A stretch of DNA of 64,000 nucleotides from Ensifer sp. USDA 6670 (GTDB lineage Bacteria > Pseudomonadota > Alphaproteobacteria > Rhizobiales > Rhizobiaceae), in NCBI GenBank assembly GCA_000421085.1, contig ATWE01000009.1, positions 1-64,000 on the forward strand, given 5' to 3'. The notes beneath the pieces were generated by a model that saw only the letters and a program-made list of their open reading frames with translations, ran no database searches and was not told where the DNA came from. Positions within the stretch are counted from its first letter, which is position 1; every line of letters begins with the position of its first letter. Below, piece by piece: positions 25,642 to 35,235 of this stretch. Made by a program: the position numbers and the translations under genes.

Positions 25642-27033
25642 TCAGTCCATGACTAGGACGTCGAGATCGTCAAGAAGATACACTGCGCTCGGATCAGGTT
25701 CTTGGACATTTTGGACCTGATAGAGAAACCCCAGCTGCATCTCACCTGCGCCGAGTGTGGGGATTTTGAGGTCCATCAGATCCCACATCCCGCCCTCCGA
25801 TTTATACTCGCCGCACATCGAACTGTAGTGCTCCCAATCCATTTCGTCGCGCTTCACATAAATGTCCATGCTGCTGTCGCAGTTGTGGACCTTTGCTGGT
25901 CGTGGGTTTGACGTCGACAAGCGATAATAGGCGAGCCGAAGATTGGATGCTCCATCGGTGTTGAAGATTTTATCGAGAATGCCGGCGCTGACCGACAGAG
26001 TGGGCGAGTTGCAAGTTGTCGTGCTTGTCCGCTCAGTCGCAGGGTTACCTTCCGGTATGAGATTGATAGCATGTCGTCCCGTATGTGGCTTTGGGCTGAT
26101 CTTCCAAGCTGTGAAATAAGAGCTGAGCGGCAGGCAGGTTCCGAACACAGGTTCGCTTGCGACGAACCCGGGTACGAGTTCGCCATCTTGCGCATTTCCG
26201 AGAACCTCGAAGGATGACGCAAAATGCTTTATGCCACCTTTTGCACTATCAGAAAGGCGGCCCCGACTTCCGTAGAGGAACTGATTTCGAAGGACGGCCC
26301 ACTGCGCTGGAGTGAGAGTTGGATTCGCTTCGTTCGAAGACAGCAGCTTGGTCAACCAGTCTTCCGGAATGGCCCAGCCGAGGCCAATCGTCCCGCCGCG
26401 CAAACCGCCATTCCCGACGGCGGCAACTCGTCCGGAAGCATCGACTATCGGAGCGCCAGAGTCACCGGGAACCAGATCACCCTCGAGGCTTGTGATCGAT
26501 ATGTCCTGATCAGGAAATCCGAGCAGTTTAAGTGCGTTTCTTGGGCCTTCTTCCAGCATTCCTTGCAATATGCCCGGGGCAATTTCGCTCATGCGAAGGC
26601 GGCGCCCCCACTTGTCGGCCAAGCCCAACGGGAATCCGACCACCCACCGGTCCCTGCCCGTGGCGTTTCCGATCGAGGCCGGGACACGATCGATAGGATT
26701 CTCTACCTTCAGAAGGGCGAGGTCCGCTGCTTTGAGGACGCGCTCCACAGTCGCGCTTCGAACCTCATATTTGCTGCCTTCGGCATATTCCAGCTGTATG
26801 TTCTCGCCGCCCGCAACAACGTGAAGTGCCGTGACGACATGACCGGAGTCCGGCCAGATGAATCCCGACCCTACTCGCCTTTCCGGCTGCCCAGCGTCCG
26901 TGGTTAGCACCCGGACAGTCATCTGCTTCAGCTGCTGCGCTACGGTGATATCCAAATCTTGCGCGATCGCCACTGCAGAAGCGTGACACAAAGCGAATGC
27001 GAGAACTAGCAGACGTACGAGCGAATTTTTCAT
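25642..27033 (-). CDS. secreted trypsin-like serine protease
   Basis: Protease of 463 aa with a Sec signal peptide (LLVLAFALCHASAVAIAQ). The S1 (trypsin/DegP-like) triad is complete: His71 in TALHVV, Asp104 in AADLALL, Ser192 in VPGDSGAPI. A C-terminal region of about 230 aa, with paired Cys (FGTCLPL, SMCGEY), has no family I recognise and may bind the target. The start at 27033 forms an ATGA overlap with the stop of the upstream membrane-protein gene, so the two are translationally coupled. No PDZ domain is seen, unlike DegP. Confidence 0.85.
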   Translation of the reverse strand: MKNSLVRLLVLAFALCHASAVAIAQDLDITVAQQLKQMTVRVLTTDAGQPERRVGSGFIWPDSGHVVTALHVVAGGENIQLEYAEGSKYEVRSATVERVLKAADLALLKVENPIDRVPASIGNATGRDRWVVGFPLGLADKWGRRLRMSEIAPGILQGMLEEGPRNALKLLGFPDQDISITSLEGDLVPGDSGAPIVDASGRVAAVGNGGLRGGTIGLGWAIPEDWLTKLLSSNEANPTLTPAQWAVLRNQFLYGSRGRLSDSAKGGIKHFASSFEVLGNAQDGELVPGFVASEPVFGTCLPLSSYFTAWKISPKPHTGRHAINLIPEGNPATERTSTTTCNSPTLSVSAGILDKIFNTDGASNLRLAYYRLSTSNPRPAKVHNCDSSMDIYVKRDEMDWEHYSSMCGEYKSEGGMWDLMDLKIPTLGAGEMQLGFLYQVQNVQEPDPSAVYLLDDLDVLVMD

Positions 27034-27647
27034 GGCGATGCCCTGCAAACGGCATCATGGAAACTTGATAGAACCGCCGATGTATGATCAGCCGCGCCGA
27101 GCGCGTTAGCGGCGGTGTAAAGCTGCGCCCATGGCGCACCAGCATTCTTATACGCCGTCTCTAGGCTTTGTTTCGAGGCGAAGCGGTTCGGCTCGAGATC
27201 AGGACATTTGCCACGGAGTTCATCGAAGAGCACCGGAGTTGACACCCCCGGCGCTGCCTCGTCCGGAGGCGACTTAAATCGGGCGATGACTGCGCTTCGC
27301 GCTTCAGCCTCGGAGACGCCGATCGACCGGAGGTCCTCGTATTGTTGACCAACTTCGGAGCGGCCGAGGACACTATTCACCCTCAGCAGGAGCCCGCTGA
27401 AGGCACCCGCCGTTAGGAAGATGCAGAAGCAAATAATCCTGACTAGCTGAATCCGTGTCGGCGCAGCAATATCCTTTCTCTCGCCGCCAAGAGACAGAAA
27501 TACAATGACGCCCGAGACGACCGCCGCAAGCACCGACGCTACAGCCGGCGACGCCGAAAGCCCCAAAAAGAGGCCGACAACGCTTCCGAGAAGTATTCCC
27601 GCAACGATATGAAGTACAGGGTCGCCTCGTTCATACCAGTTGATCAT
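27030..27647 (-). CDS. membrane protein coupled to the trypsin-like protease
   Basis: Unrecognised protein of 205 aa with three or four TM segments in the N-terminal half (ILLGSVVGLFLGLSASPAVA, VLAAVVSGVIVFLSLGG, IICFCIFLTAGAFSGLLL) and a soluble C-terminal 110 aa with two or three Cys (KCPDLE, AVCRASP). I choose ATG 27647 with GAGGGG 6 nt upstream. Its stop overlaps the protease start by 4 bp (ATGA). It likely anchors, regulates or is cleaved by the protease. Confidence 0.65.
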   Translation of the reverse strand: MINWYERGDPVLHIVAGILLGSVVGLFLGLSASPAVASVLAAVVSGVIVFLSLGGERKDIAAPTRIQLVRIICFCIFLTAGAFSGLLLRVNSVLGRSEVGQQYEDLRSIGVSEAEARSAVIARFKSPPDEAAPGVSTPVLFDELRGKCPDLEPNRFASKQSLETAYKNAGAPWAQLYTAANALGAADHTSAVLSSFHDAVCRASP

Positions 27648-27970
27648 TCCCATCCCCTCGGTGGTGCGCAATTGGCACGATCAAAATTACATGTCTACGT
27701 ATGGGAACAACGCAATTTCTTTTTGAACGGCCTTCAAGGGCAACACTCCTGGACTGGCGTCGCCAAGTGGCGGTTTCAGCCTTGGCGCGCCCGATTTGCT
27801 GTTCGGTGCAGACGCAGTTTTCGGCGGTTTTGCTTTTCTAGTCCTGCACTTAAAGCGCCCCTCACGCTAAGGCCCGAGATCTCCGATCTACCCGCTAATT
27901 GTATGCCAAAACGCCACCAATGCTTCTGGCCAGTAAAAGCGGCAACTGGTCAAGTTTTCCTTTTAGGCAG

Positions 27971-29611
27971 TTAGACCACCTTGCGTTTGCTCTTCCGAGG
28001 ACTCACTTCTCCGGTGAAGGAAACTACCGCGCCGAGCGGATTAACCATCCCGGACGCAGCCTTCACAGCGGCCGCGGCATCGACACAGCCGAAACCGAAC
28101 AACTTCGAATGACCATTGTTGTAGTCGCTTTTCTTGCCGATCTTCCGCGCCGTGTCCTGGAGTAAGGTTTTTACCTCTGAGCTCGTAAGATTGGGATTTG
28201 CCGACAACACGAGCGCTGCGATTCCAGCCACGAGAGGGCAAGCGCTCGACGTCCCGCCGAAGTCGTAAATGTAGTCGCCACTGTCATAGCCTAGCGGACT
28301 TCCTGTCCGGGGGTCTATGCCGGTCACGTCGGATGTTAGGATCCCCCAGCCGCCTGCTCCGCTGGATGGCGCGCAGACGGAGATCTCCTGTCCGTAGTTC
28401 GAGTAGTTGGAGCGTACGTCCATGCTCGTGCTAGCAGCCACAGCTATGACGTCGGGATGAACCGCGAAGCCATCCAACGTTCCGCCCGCCGGATCGTTGA
28501 TATCGTGATCGCTATTGCCAGCCGCAAATACAACGACACATCCTTTGCCGTTGCGACCTTGCTTGGCGCACTTTTCTATCGCGCGATGGGCCCTTGTAGA
28601 AAGAGGAAAGAATGGATTTGCCGCTCCCCAGCTGCAACTCACGACCCAGGCGCCCTTTACTGTGACGTAATCGAACCAGGCCTCAATTTGAGCATCCGAA
28701 AGGTTGAGACCCCACCGCACCGGCATAAGGGTACAGCCGGGAGCCGCCCCGACGACGCCTCCGGCGCCAAGTGCCGCGACGGCGACACCAGCGCACGCCG
28801 TCCCGTGCCAATCGCCGATGTCCGGGACCGGAGCATTGTTTCCCCGGGTAAAGTCCCATGGATGAACCAACTTGCCCGGAACGCTGAGGTCGGGGTGATC
28901 GAGATCGAAACCATCATCAATAACCGCAACAACGATGTCAGGCCGCCCGAAAGTACCAGCAGAAGACCACGCCTCGATTACCCGGGCATCAGCACCGCTC
29001 TTGAAACCGACCTCGGTATTCCTGTGAAATCCCGTATTGCGAAGATGCCATTGCTCACTCAATAACGTGTCCATCGGCGTGGGCCCGGCCTTCACAACAG
29101 CCTTGCTCGCCAAATCGGGTTCGGCGACGGCGACCGAACTGTCTTTCTGAAGTCCGGACGCAACCTTTATTGGATTCGGCGATTGAGGCGTAACCGCGAG
29201 TATAAAGCCTTCCGGCCCGCGTGTTTCCTTTACTGTCAGGCGGAACTTGTCGATTGCTCTTTCCTTTACCGCCTTGGTCGTACCTGGTTTGAACTCTACA
29301 AAAATGTCGCCTGTGGGGACAAAGATCCCGTTCCCGTCAGGAACTTCAAACACATGTGTACCGACTTGAACAGATCCATCCATTCGAAGCTTATCGAGAG
29401 CGCTGTCGGCATCGACTAGCTTTTCGTTGACGGATATGATGTGAAAGCCGCCGAGCACCCCTTGGTTCTTGTAGTCCCCAACGGAAAGAGTCCTCTGCAG
29501 AGCCTCCTCGGCATCGACAAACCGACTCTTCTTGGGCTTCACACCTATCAACGTGCTGCTTTGACTGAGCTTGATTGATTGGTTGCCATATTTTAGGTCA
29601 AAGGTTTCCAT
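27971..29611 (-). CDS. subtilisin-like S8 protease without signal peptide
   Basis: Protease of 546 aa. I start at ATG 29611 (METFDLKYGN) because GGGGAGG precedes it; no export signal is visible. Residues 1-170 form a predicted N-terminal beta/propeptide-like domain (GDIFVEFKPGTTKAV). The S8 domain has Asp232 (VAVIDDGFD), His269 (DWHGTACAGV), the oxyanion region AAGNSDHDIND and Ser455 (FGGTSSACP), so it should be active. A basic tail (SPRKSKRKVV) ends the protein. The absence of a signal suggests an intracellular role or non-classical export, unlike most subtilases. Flanked by noncoding DNA on both sides. Confidence 0.87.
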   Translation of the reverse strand: METFDLKYGNQSIKLSQSSTLIGVKPKKSRFVDAEEALQRTLSVGDYKNQGVLGGFHIISVNEKLVDADSALDKLRMDGSVQVGTHVFEVPDGNGIFVPTGDIFVEFKPGTTKAVKERAIDKFRLTVKETRGPEGFILAVTPQSPNPIKVASGLQKDSSVAVAEPDLASKAVVKAGPTPMDTLLSEQWHLRNTGFHRNTEVGFKSGADARVIEAWSSAGTFGRPDIVVAVIDDGFDLDHPDLSVPGKLVHPWDFTRGNNAPVPDIGDWHGTACAGVAVAALGAGGVVGAAPGCTLMPVRWGLNLSDAQIEAWFDYVTVKGAWVVSCSWGAANPFFPLSTRAHRAIEKCAKQGRNGKGCVVVFAAGNSDHDINDPAGGTLDGFAVHPDVIAVAASTSMDVRSNYSNYGQEISVCAPSSGAGGWGILTSDVTGIDPRTGSPLGYDSGDYIYDFGGTSSACPLVAGIAALVLSANPNLTSSEVKTLLQDTARKIGKKSDYNNGHSKLFGFGCVDAAAAVKAASGMVNPLGAVVSFTGEVSPRKSKRKVV

Positions 29612-30244
29612 GTGCGCCTCCCCAAGAGCAAGTCTGAATGTCGCACGCGTCTGCCGTGAACCCTCGCGTTGGTGTGAGATCTCAAGCGCCAAGTAGCAGA
29701 ACACCAACAACTGTACTTTAGCGCGAATTAATAGCAAGTCAACGTTGCGGCATTCCCCGGATACAAGCGCTCCGTCGTTATCAAGTATTGGCTTCCGCTG
29801 ATTTTTCCTCCCGCGTCGTCATCGCCAGAACAATTCACAACTCGATGTTTGTGTATGTAATGGTTGCGGGAGTTGACAAATTCAATCCTGTAGTTTAGTG
29901 ATGCATAATAAAAGGCGAAATTGGTTTCAGTTGGGCGGACCAATTTCTGGGTGCCTGGTCGGTTGTCAACTGATTTGCTAAATAATTTGTGTGTTTCCTA
30001 GATCACGAACTCTCTGGCTCATACTGAGAACGAGTATCTCTCTCGGCATAGTTCGATAGAATCTGCAAAATAGTCCGCCGATACTTGATATCGGGCGCTA
30101 CCGATCTGTTTGTTTAATTGGAGTCGTTTCCACGTATTTCGTAAACAGCGGATTCGGATACTAAGCCAGGCGACGACATTGCTTCGCCAAAGGCAAGATC
30201 TAAGGGTGAAGGAGATGCCCAAAGGCTTTTTGCAAGCAAGAAAT
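29612..30244. other. AT-rich intergenic region
   Basis: About 630 bp visibly richer in A and T than the neighbours, without a convincing gene. It may hold promoters for the S8 protease gene (minus) and mark a junction of acquired DNA. Confidence 0.4.
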
Positions 30245-30562
30245 TTAGAGCGCACAATCCTCAGGCGCAGGCTGAGATTTGCTGCCGCCGCCGCTTGCCT
30301 TGCTCTTCAGCGGGCAGCGGTCGAGCAGTTGGCGATAACCCGCCGGCCGCTGCCGGCGAGCGTCCAGGAAGTGCCGCAGGTCCAATGGCGATGTCGTCCG
30401 AGGCGCCGTTAGCTCCATCAGCTGGAGGACAGGCATTCTGTGGCCACGATAGAGTACGGGGAAGCCAAGATCTTCAAGCCGCGCACCGGCATGGAGGATA
30501 AGGTACGTCTGCGCGCCTATCACGGTCCCGGCATGTCGAGTTTCGATCAACTGTGAGCACAT
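30245..30562 (-). CDS. small hypothetical protein
   Basis: A 105-codon frame reading IETRHAGTVIGAQTYLILHA, DLGFPVLYRGHRMPVLQLME and SPLDLRHFLDARRQRPAGYR. The composition looks protein-like rather than antisense noise, and the overlapping plus frames are short. No known domain. The ribosome site is weak, so this could be a gene relic. Confidence 0.4.
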   Translation of the reverse strand: MCSQLIETRHAGTVIGAQTYLILHAGARLEDLGFPVLYRGHRMPVLQLMELTAPRTTSPLDLRHFLDARRQRPAGYRQLLDRCPLKSKASGGGSKSQPAPEDCAL

Positions 30563-30601
30563 CTTCGCACCACGAGGATGTCTTTAGAGGGCGATAAGAA
30601 A

Positions 30602-32134
30602 ATGGCGACACTTCGTGGAATTTGGACGTATCGGAGCTTCTTCAACGAAGAAGCTGGCAAGGAACCTGAAAGTGGCATCCAGTTGTGGGAGGCCGAGCTT
30701 TACCTGGACGTGGACCCGGCTACAAAGCGCGTCTTCGGCCACCTAGGAGAACGCGTAGATCCGATCCCGGCCGGCGACGTAAACGGCAAACTCTATCCTT
30801 TTCTGTCGATCGAAGGCCACTACGCCGAAGGCGATCCTACTACCGTGACGTTCCGTGCGGTTGGACGGAAAGGGTCCGCGTGGGAGAACTGGATCTACGA
30901 CTATAAATGTATGCTTGCGCCGGAATGGCCCAGACAGCCGAACTTTGATCCCGCGGCTGTGCAAAGAGATACGCTGGTCGGCACCGTTATCCGCACAGTT
31001 GCGCATGATGGCGCCCCGGCGGGCGCAAGCTACTCCTTCTACGCAGTGAAGCATGACTTCGTCGAAGCTCGAGTTGCAACACCTTTGCCGGCAGCTGTCG
31101 TTGCGATGCTCGCTAGCCAGGAAATGCGGCTTCATCATCAACTCTGGCACGCGAGTCGGGATGAGTGGGACGGCTTGAGTGACGAGCAGAAGTCATGGCT
31201 GCGCGAAAAGAACTGGCAGCCTGGAACCATCAACGCCGAACGTTCTGCGGGTCTGCGTGCGCAACACCTCGCCAATCATTCAGGTGAGGACTTCCTGTTT
31301 ATGCATCGCCGCATGATTAAGGCAGTCAAGGACATCGCCGGCGCGAACGCGCCCCCGGGATGGAAGAGATTGCCTGACCCCATGGCTCTCGCGGATTTTG
31401 CGCCCGGTCGCCGCAGGCAAACAATCGGAAATATGGACGGGAACGCCATTCCGCCAGCATTTATAATTCCGGCTGATGCCAGCACCAGCGCTTGGCTCAT
31501 ATCCCTGCGAACCGCCGCCACCTTCAGCGGCCGTTTCAGATCATGGGAGATGCAGTACACCAATCCTTCCTGGCTCGCCTCGGTCACCCTTGGCGAGCTT
31601 GGTGCGTGGATCGAATTCACCATTCACAACTGGATGCACATGCGCTGGACATCGGTGCAACGAGATCCGGCCCGCAACGATCTCGCTGTTCCGGAAGGCC
31701 GTGAGGATGACGACTTTTCGCCCGAGTGGTTCAAGCCGGAGAACGATCATCTTGGCGCAACTTTCTCATCTCATGTCAACCCGGTGTTCTGGCGCCTTCA
31801 CGGTTGGGTTGACGACAGGATCGAGGATTGGTTCCGCGCACAGGAAAATGCGCGCCCCGGGGCGGTCAAACGGCGTCAGTTCAAGGATGTGAGCTGGTTT
31901 GAGACAGACGGCAAGTGGGTCAATGTCGTTGACCCATGGGAAGGTCCTATTCCGGACGGCGGTCACCAGCATACTGGTCACGGGGGCTTGAACGTAGACT
32001 TGATGAAGCAAGCAATCGTCGTGATCTTCCGAGGCGTCGATGCGCTGGAGAAAGGCACAATGGCAGCGGACAGTCAGGCAGAGCGACCTCGCGTGGTTTC
32101 CCGATTTGCGAACTGGCTGAGATCTGCGGACTGA
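30602..32134 (+). CDS. PvdP-like tyrosinase (type-3 copper oxidase)
   Basis: Protein of 510 aa. Residues 1-150 are a beta-rich domain (GIWTYRSFFNEE, FGHLGERVDPIPAG). The rest carries a tyrosinase-type di-copper site: CuA candidates His in LRAQHLANHSGEDFLFMHRR, CuB His in FTIHNWMHMRW and in SSHVNPVFWRLHGWVDDRIE, the last being the classic DPxFxxHHxxxD-like segment. This arrangement matches PvdP/PvdJ-like proteins; PvdP forms the pyoverdine chromophore in Pseudomonas, but no siderophore NRPS is here. No signal peptide is visible. I prefer ATG 30602, which has GAGGG about 10 nt upstream, over 30578. Confidence 0.75.
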   Translation: MATLRGIWTYRSFFNEEAGKEPESGIQLWEAELYLDVDPATKRVFGHLGERVDPIPAGDVNGKLYPFLSIEGHYAEGDPTTVTFRAVGRKGSAWENWIYDYKCMLAPEWPRQPNFDPAAVQRDTLVGTVIRTVAHDGAPAGASYSFYAVKHDFVEARVATPLPAAVVAMLASQEMRLHHQLWHASRDEWDGLSDEQKSWLREKNWQPGTINAERSAGLRAQHLANHSGEDFLFMHRRMIKAVKDIAGANAPPGWKRLPDPMALADFAPGRRRQTIGNMDGNAIPPAFIIPADASTSAWLISLRTAATFSGRFRSWEMQYTNPSWLASVTLGELGAWIEFTIHNWMHMRWTSVQRDPARNDLAVPEGREDDDFSPEWFKPENDHLGATFSSHVNPVFWRLHGWVDDRIEDWFRAQENARPGAVKRRQFKDVSWFETDGKWVNVVDPWEGPIPDGGHQHTGHGGLNVDLMKQAIVVIFRGVDALEKGTMAADSQAERPRVVSRFANWLRSAD

Positions 32135-32195
32135 CGTCGGCCGTTTCGGCAAAGCCCAAACCCCGGCAACACGACGAAGTCTGAAGGAGGTCCAA

Positions 32196-32854
32196 ATGCA
32201 CAGGCGGTTGTACCCTCTTTTAATCGCGCTCTCAGCCCTAGTCTCCGTGGAGACAATTGCAGCCGCTGACCTCGAGGAAGATTTTGAAACGGGAACTCTC
32301 GATCGGAATCGGTGTCCTTGTCAGATCAATGAGCAGAAGGCACCAGTTACCTTCTCGGACGACCCTGGCGACGCTAAGGACCGGATTGCACATATCACTG
32401 TCGATGAGAACTCGCTCGGCGGTAACGAGTGCAGACAGGAGGCACCACACTTCGAATGCGGCGCGACGGCCGCGGCGTCATGCTAATGGATGAAACCGCG
32501 GAGACTGAGGCATCGGACTTCCTGGGGCCAAGCTTCATGGCCGTGACCAAGCCTCAATGGCAGCCCTCTCCCGACCGGCCGGACCCCTACTGCAACGCGG
32601 AGATCCTCGAGCGGGTCAAGAATGGTGATGAAGAGCGCCTATGCATCCAACGGCAACTTCTGCCCTTGCTGTCATCAGCCTTTTCCTGCCGACATTTGCC
32701 GGCGAGCCTGACGGCGCGGTGGTGGAAATTTCAACTACAAGAGCGGCGAGGTCAGCGCAGACTTCTTCGAGTGGGCGCAAGCTATGGCGCTCGCAAGCGC
32801 TCGAGGGCGAGAGCGCGAGCAACGTCAAATAATACGTGATTATCCTCAGTAATC
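32196..32854 (+). pseudogene. secreted polysaccharide-lyase-like protein, frameshifted
   Basis: A signal peptide (LYPLLIALSALVSVETIAAA) leads into LEEDFETGTLDRNRCPCQIN and ITVDENSLGGNECRQEAP, the sort of start seen in PL/heparin-lyase-like (jelly-roll) proteins. Frame 1 stops at 32486; coding continues in another frame (TAETEASDFLGPSFMAV, CNAEILERVKNGDEERLC) and returns to the first frame for GGGNFNYKSGEVSADFFEWA to 32854. At least two frameshifts are needed. It follows the tyrosinase gene by 60 bp. Family assignment is tentative. Confidence 0.55.
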
Positions 32855-32886
32855 GGCAAAAACTGACACATCGGAGGGGTTGCCTA

Positions 32887-33651
32887 ATGCGCTCGATCTG
32901 GGCCTTAATATTCTTGTTTTTCGGGTTTGCAATCTCAAGCGCCGAAGAAGAAGCAAAAGTAATACCCTTCAAGCCGCCGTCAGCGCTGCTCGATATCAAT
33001 GACAGACAGGCGGCGACCAAGGAAAAATTCGGGCAGGTTTCGATCGTCGAGTTGTCCCTCGCCAAAAAGATCGATGCTTCCGATTCAGCGATCGACGCCG
33101 TCAAACAACATTCTAAAGTCTACGACTTTTACCTCGTTCCCCTGAAATTCGGGGTTATCGGTTTCGACGGGAAGACCTGTCGATCGCTCCAGTTTGGAAT
33201 CGTACTTCAGGCGAGGGGTGCGGATATCGATCAAGCGTTCATTCTCAACGTTTTACCCACCTCCAAGCTGAAAGAGGGTTCGTTCAAGGCGAACTCGAAG
33301 CTTGTGCTGACTGGCGAACTCGAAGCTTCTACACCGGACGCCACGCCGGCTTCTGGCAGGGTCAAAGTCGATGGTTCTACCGAACTCACGTGGGCGTGGA
33401 GCCCGCTTTTCCAGCAGGTTGCTGCGACTTACGACCAAAGACAGGTCATGTGGACATTCGATGCAGTGGGCAACGAGTTTCCATTCGGTCAGGTTGAGGT
33501 AGGTGCTATTATCGCTGTTGCAAAGAACCTTTCAAACACCGCAAGAAAGCGGTTGGCTTTCCAGACCGAAATGCGAGCCTCTTTTGGGGGTAGCTGGTTT
33601 GGAAACGGTGTTGCCAGCGCCAACGCTCTGGTGCTGATGCGGCTCCCGTGA
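32887..33651 (+). CDS. secreted protein of unknown function
   Basis: Protein of 254 aa with a clear Sec signal (MRSIWALIFLFFGFAISSAE). ATG 32887 is chosen because GGAGGGG is 8 nt upstream. The mature part is beta-rich with one Cys (KTCRSLQFG) and shows no known motif. It ends in a TGA that overlaps the next start, so it is translationally coupled to the degenerate subtilase-like gene; the two probably act together outside the cytoplasm. Confidence 0.68.
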   Translation: MRSIWALIFLFFGFAISSAEEEAKVIPFKPPSALLDINDRQAATKEKFGQVSIVELSLAKKIDASDSAIDAVKQHSKVYDFYLVPLKFGVIGFDGKTCRSLQFGIVLQARGADIDQAFILNVLPTSKLKEGSFKANSKLVLTGELEASTPDATPASGRVKVDGSTELTWAWSPLFQQVAATYDQRQVMWTFDAVGNEFPFGQVEVGAIIAVAKNLSNTARKRLAFQTEMRASFGGSWFGNGVASANALVLMRLP

Positions 33652-35024
33652 TGTCGTCCGCCTTTAGATTTATCTTTGGCCTATTCCTCCTCGACCCCGG
33701 CGCCGCGGCAGCGGCTGTGCCGGACGAGTTCTGGGACCGATTGGCCAACCGGCCGGGGTTAAACTTTGTCCTGTCCATTAAATACAAGGATGCGCAGGCG
33801 CGCGGACGGATCATTGAGGCAGCTATGGGGAGCGCGGACCTACCCTTCATCAATCGGATCGTCGCACGGTTCGAGCCCGAACAGGCTCTGAGCCTCCAGG
33901 GCGACCCCGGTATCGAGGACGTCGAGGTGTTCGGGGCGAGCAGCGCCGACCGCACATTTCACAAGCTCCTCGAGCTTTATCGTGTATACCTCTACCAAGT
34001 TTCGGGCCGCTTCAATATCTCGGCATTGAACTTCAGCCAAAACGTCAACTACTTTGACAGAAATTCTGACGAGCGGGGCGACAAGACCATCGCCGAAGCG
34101 CTCGAGGTTCTTGGATCGCGCGTCGTTCCTTCCTTGGTCGCTGTCGGTGATGGTGCAGTCTTTGGAGTGGGCTCCTGGGCCAGGAGCCGGTCGGTTATTC
34201 CAGTCGTTGCAACCGCTCACGACGGGAAATCGATCACGAGCAATAGCGCCAGGCCTGATGGCGAAGAGGCGCTATGGCCGCTTGTGCTTTACGCCGACGG
34301 AGAGCCGACAGCTGGCCTTGACCAGGCCTCGCAAGAGCCATCCTGCGGTGAAGGAAGTCACCTGACCGCTGACCAAATGATACATCCTGAGACCGCCCGA
34401 ATCCCCGACCCGGGCGGCTCGAGCTTTGCAACATTCAAGGCGACCTCCAGCCTCTGCCCGATTCAGCAATATTCTGAGCTTCTAAGAGTGATGCTCAGAG
34501 CGCGAACACCGGTAGGACTTGTTGAGGTAGAGCCATTCGTCTCCTATTACGTCGACAGTCCAGTCAACAGAAAGTGTCCTGCCCTCATGTATCGATGGGC
34601 CGACCAGCGGCATCAATTCGGCGCGCCGCAATATCCTATAACTGCAGAAAATAAGGTGAAGCTTGATAGCTTCGTATCTGGAAACTCAGTCGAGCTGCGC
34701 GCCAACTATTCCATTCCACTGGTGAAGGCTTTTCTAGCCAAGCTACCGGAGGTCACTATGACCGACGCCAAGAGCACGGAAAGAGCGATATCCGCCGGTG
34801 CCGTCTTAGCAATGCTCCGGAACTTTCGCTTCACCGATCTCCTCGACGTCGGCGCCAACAGAAAGAACGTTCGTTTTGCGAGATGGAAGCAACTTGCGGA
34901 AAACAATGGCAAGCCGATCGTGGAAGGCTCCTTGATCGACGCGATTCAAGCCTACTGCGAAAATCAATCTCTCTTCCTGGTGCTCCCGGACGAGGAAAAG
35001 GCATTCTTTCAACATATGGAGTAG
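33651..35024 (+). CDS. secreted degenerate subtilase-like protein
   Basis: Protein of 457 aa with a short signal-like N-terminus (FRFIFGLFLLDPGAAAAA). The middle resembles the C-terminal half of S8 peptidases: SALNFSQNVNYF, then VVPSLVAVGDG in place of the usual AAGN strand, VIPVVATAHDGKSITSNSA, and GGSSFATFKATS, which matches the GTSxAxP serine motif. I see no Asp (DxG) or His (HGT) motif, so catalysis by the normal triad is unlikely. Start may be GTG 33648 or ATG 33651; both overlap the upstream stop. A pseudo-protease, perhaps a binder or inhibitor, is inferred. Confidence 0.6.
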   Translation: MSSAFRFIFGLFLLDPGAAAAAVPDEFWDRLANRPGLNFVLSIKYKDAQARGRIIEAAMGSADLPFINRIVARFEPEQALSLQGDPGIEDVEVFGASSADRTFHKLLELYRVYLYQVSGRFNISALNFSQNVNYFDRNSDERGDKTIAEALEVLGSRVVPSLVAVGDGAVFGVGSWARSRSVIPVVATAHDGKSITSNSARPDGEEALWPLVLYADGEPTAGLDQASQEPSCGEGSHLTADQMIHPETARIPDPGGSSFATFKATSSLCPIQQYSELLRVMLRARTPVGLVEVEPFVSYYVDSPVNRKCPALMYRWADQRHQFGAPQYPITAENKVKLDSFVSGNSVELRANYSIPLVKAFLAKLPEVTMTDAKSTERAISAGAVLAMLRNFRFTDLLDVGANRKNVRFARWKQLAENNGKPIVEGSLIDAIQAYCENQSLFLVLPDEEKAFFQHME

Positions 35025-35235
35025 CGTTCTGGGGTAATTAAATGACCGAGAACCAACCAAGCTCGTGATGGGAGCAGAACCTGAGACCCCGTCATTCGAC
35101 GTCTGGCGCAGTTGAAGGGATCTGAACACCGAAACCGGCTAGATCCTTGGGACTATTGGCGGTTAGAGAAAAAGTGACTGAAACCAGCTACGACATGATC
35201 GGGAAAAGCGCCTGTCCAGGAAGGTTTGCTTAGGA
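35025..35235. other. short convergent gap
   Basis: About 210 bp between the ends of two convergent genes. On the minus strand GTGTTCAGATCCCTTCA (about 35114-35130) looks like a tRNA T-arm, but no cloverleaf forms. Confidence 0.3.
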
